Of a DNA stretch of 5,722 nucleotides, positions 5,450 through 5,722 are shown piece by piece (positions within the stretch are counted from its first letter, which is position 1; every line of letters starts with the position of its first letter). The position numbers and the translations under genes are program-made. The stretch lies in assembly GCA_022791355.1 (NCBI GenBank), contig JAAVYX010000065.1, positions 1-5,722 on the forward strand, written 5' to 3'. The notes below the pieces were generated by a model. The model made no database searches, was not told the origin of the DNA, and worked only from the letters and a program-made list of their open reading frames with translations. The stretch comes from Clostridiales bacterium. GTDB lineage: Bacteria > Bacillota > Clostridia > Oscillospirales > Acutalibacteraceae.

Positions 5450-5652
5450 GGAAATCCTGCGGATTTCCTCTAAACCCTTTCGACTGGGTCAAGAGGAAAA
5501 CCGTAGGTTTTCCGCGGGGACACCCTTCCTGAACGACACAGAGGGCTCCGCCCTCTGGACTCCCGCCCTACGGGGTACCTCCCTGCAACTCTTCCCTTAA
5601 CTCTACCCGCTTCCCCTCAGCCGCAGGCTGCTAACCTTAACGCTTCCCGTTA
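5450..5652. repeat. Cluster of short hairpins with trinucleotide loops
   Basis: Consecutive short perfect inverted repeats occur here: GGAAATCC-TGC-GGATTTCC (5450-5468), GGAAAACC-GTA-GGTTTTCC (5495-5513), CAGAGGGC-TCC-GCCCTCTG (5539-5557), CAGCC-GCA-GGCTG (5618-5630) and TAACG-CTTCC-CGTTA (5638-5652). Between the first two, CCTCT/AGAGG with ACCC/GGGT (5467-5496) offers an alternative fold. Arm sequences differ, but the 8-bp arm and 3-nt loop recur. None has a T-run, so they are not ordinary terminators. Confidence 0.75.
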
Positions 5653-5722
5653 GTTGTTGCAAGACAGGTTCTCCCCATTCCTAGTCGGCCTCTTCTATCA
5701 TTTACTCTCGTAGCTATGAACC

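Larger units (their letters stand above)
5185..5722. other. Gene-free tail after carA
   Basis: No supported gene lies on either strand of these 538 bp. Apart from the repeat copy and the palindromic blocks, 5575-5620 is rich in C and T, and 5653-5722 shows nothing I can name. No clear terminator with a T-run follows carA; the nearest T-rich tract (5201-5210) lacks a stem. There is no sign of carB. Confidence 0.7.

Overview
The window looks like chromosomal DNA from a GC-rich gut-type Firmicute, most likely the Oscillospiraceae side of the Clostridia (Flavonifractor/Oscillibacter-like). I infer this from strong AGGAGG-type ribosome sites, sigma-A-like promoters in AT-rich gaps between GC-rich genes, the clostridial look of GapA, CarA and the iron-dependent alcohol dehydrogenase, and gaps full of small palindromes. 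No database search was possible, so the taxon is tentative.

Layout. A minus-strand gap gene (glyceraldehyde-3-phosphate dehydrogenase) runs off the left edge. Its promoter lies in a 161-bp divergent gap shared with a plus-strand gene for a small, degenerate histidine-kinase-like ATPase (TTG start at 674). A compact stand-alone HD hydrolase of the MESH1/SpoT-hydrolase type (1489-1920) follows, probably with its own promoter inside the end of the ATPase gene. After a 264-bp gap holding two inverted copies of a dispersed repeat and a good promoter comes an iron-containing alcohol dehydrogenase (2185-3357) with a textbook terminator. A 741-bp non-coding gap follows. It holds another repeat copy, a promoter and a roughly 177-nt candidate leader or small RNA ending in a terminator. 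Then comes carA (4099-5184), the glutaminase subunit of carbamoyl-phosphate synthetase. The last 538 bp hold no gene. They contain a fourth repeat copy, a composite palindrome of about 150 bp, and a run of hairpins with 8-bp arms and 3-nt loops.

How the parts relate. The genes are housekeeping or regulatory (glycolysis, alarmone turnover, fermentative redox balance, pyrimidine/arginine precursor supply) and look like independent transcription units, not one pathway. The unusual material is between the genes: a four-copy intergenic repeat family, a possible attenuator ahead of carA, and the hairpin-dense tail where carB would often be expected. I see no phage, transposase, CRISPR or defence genes.
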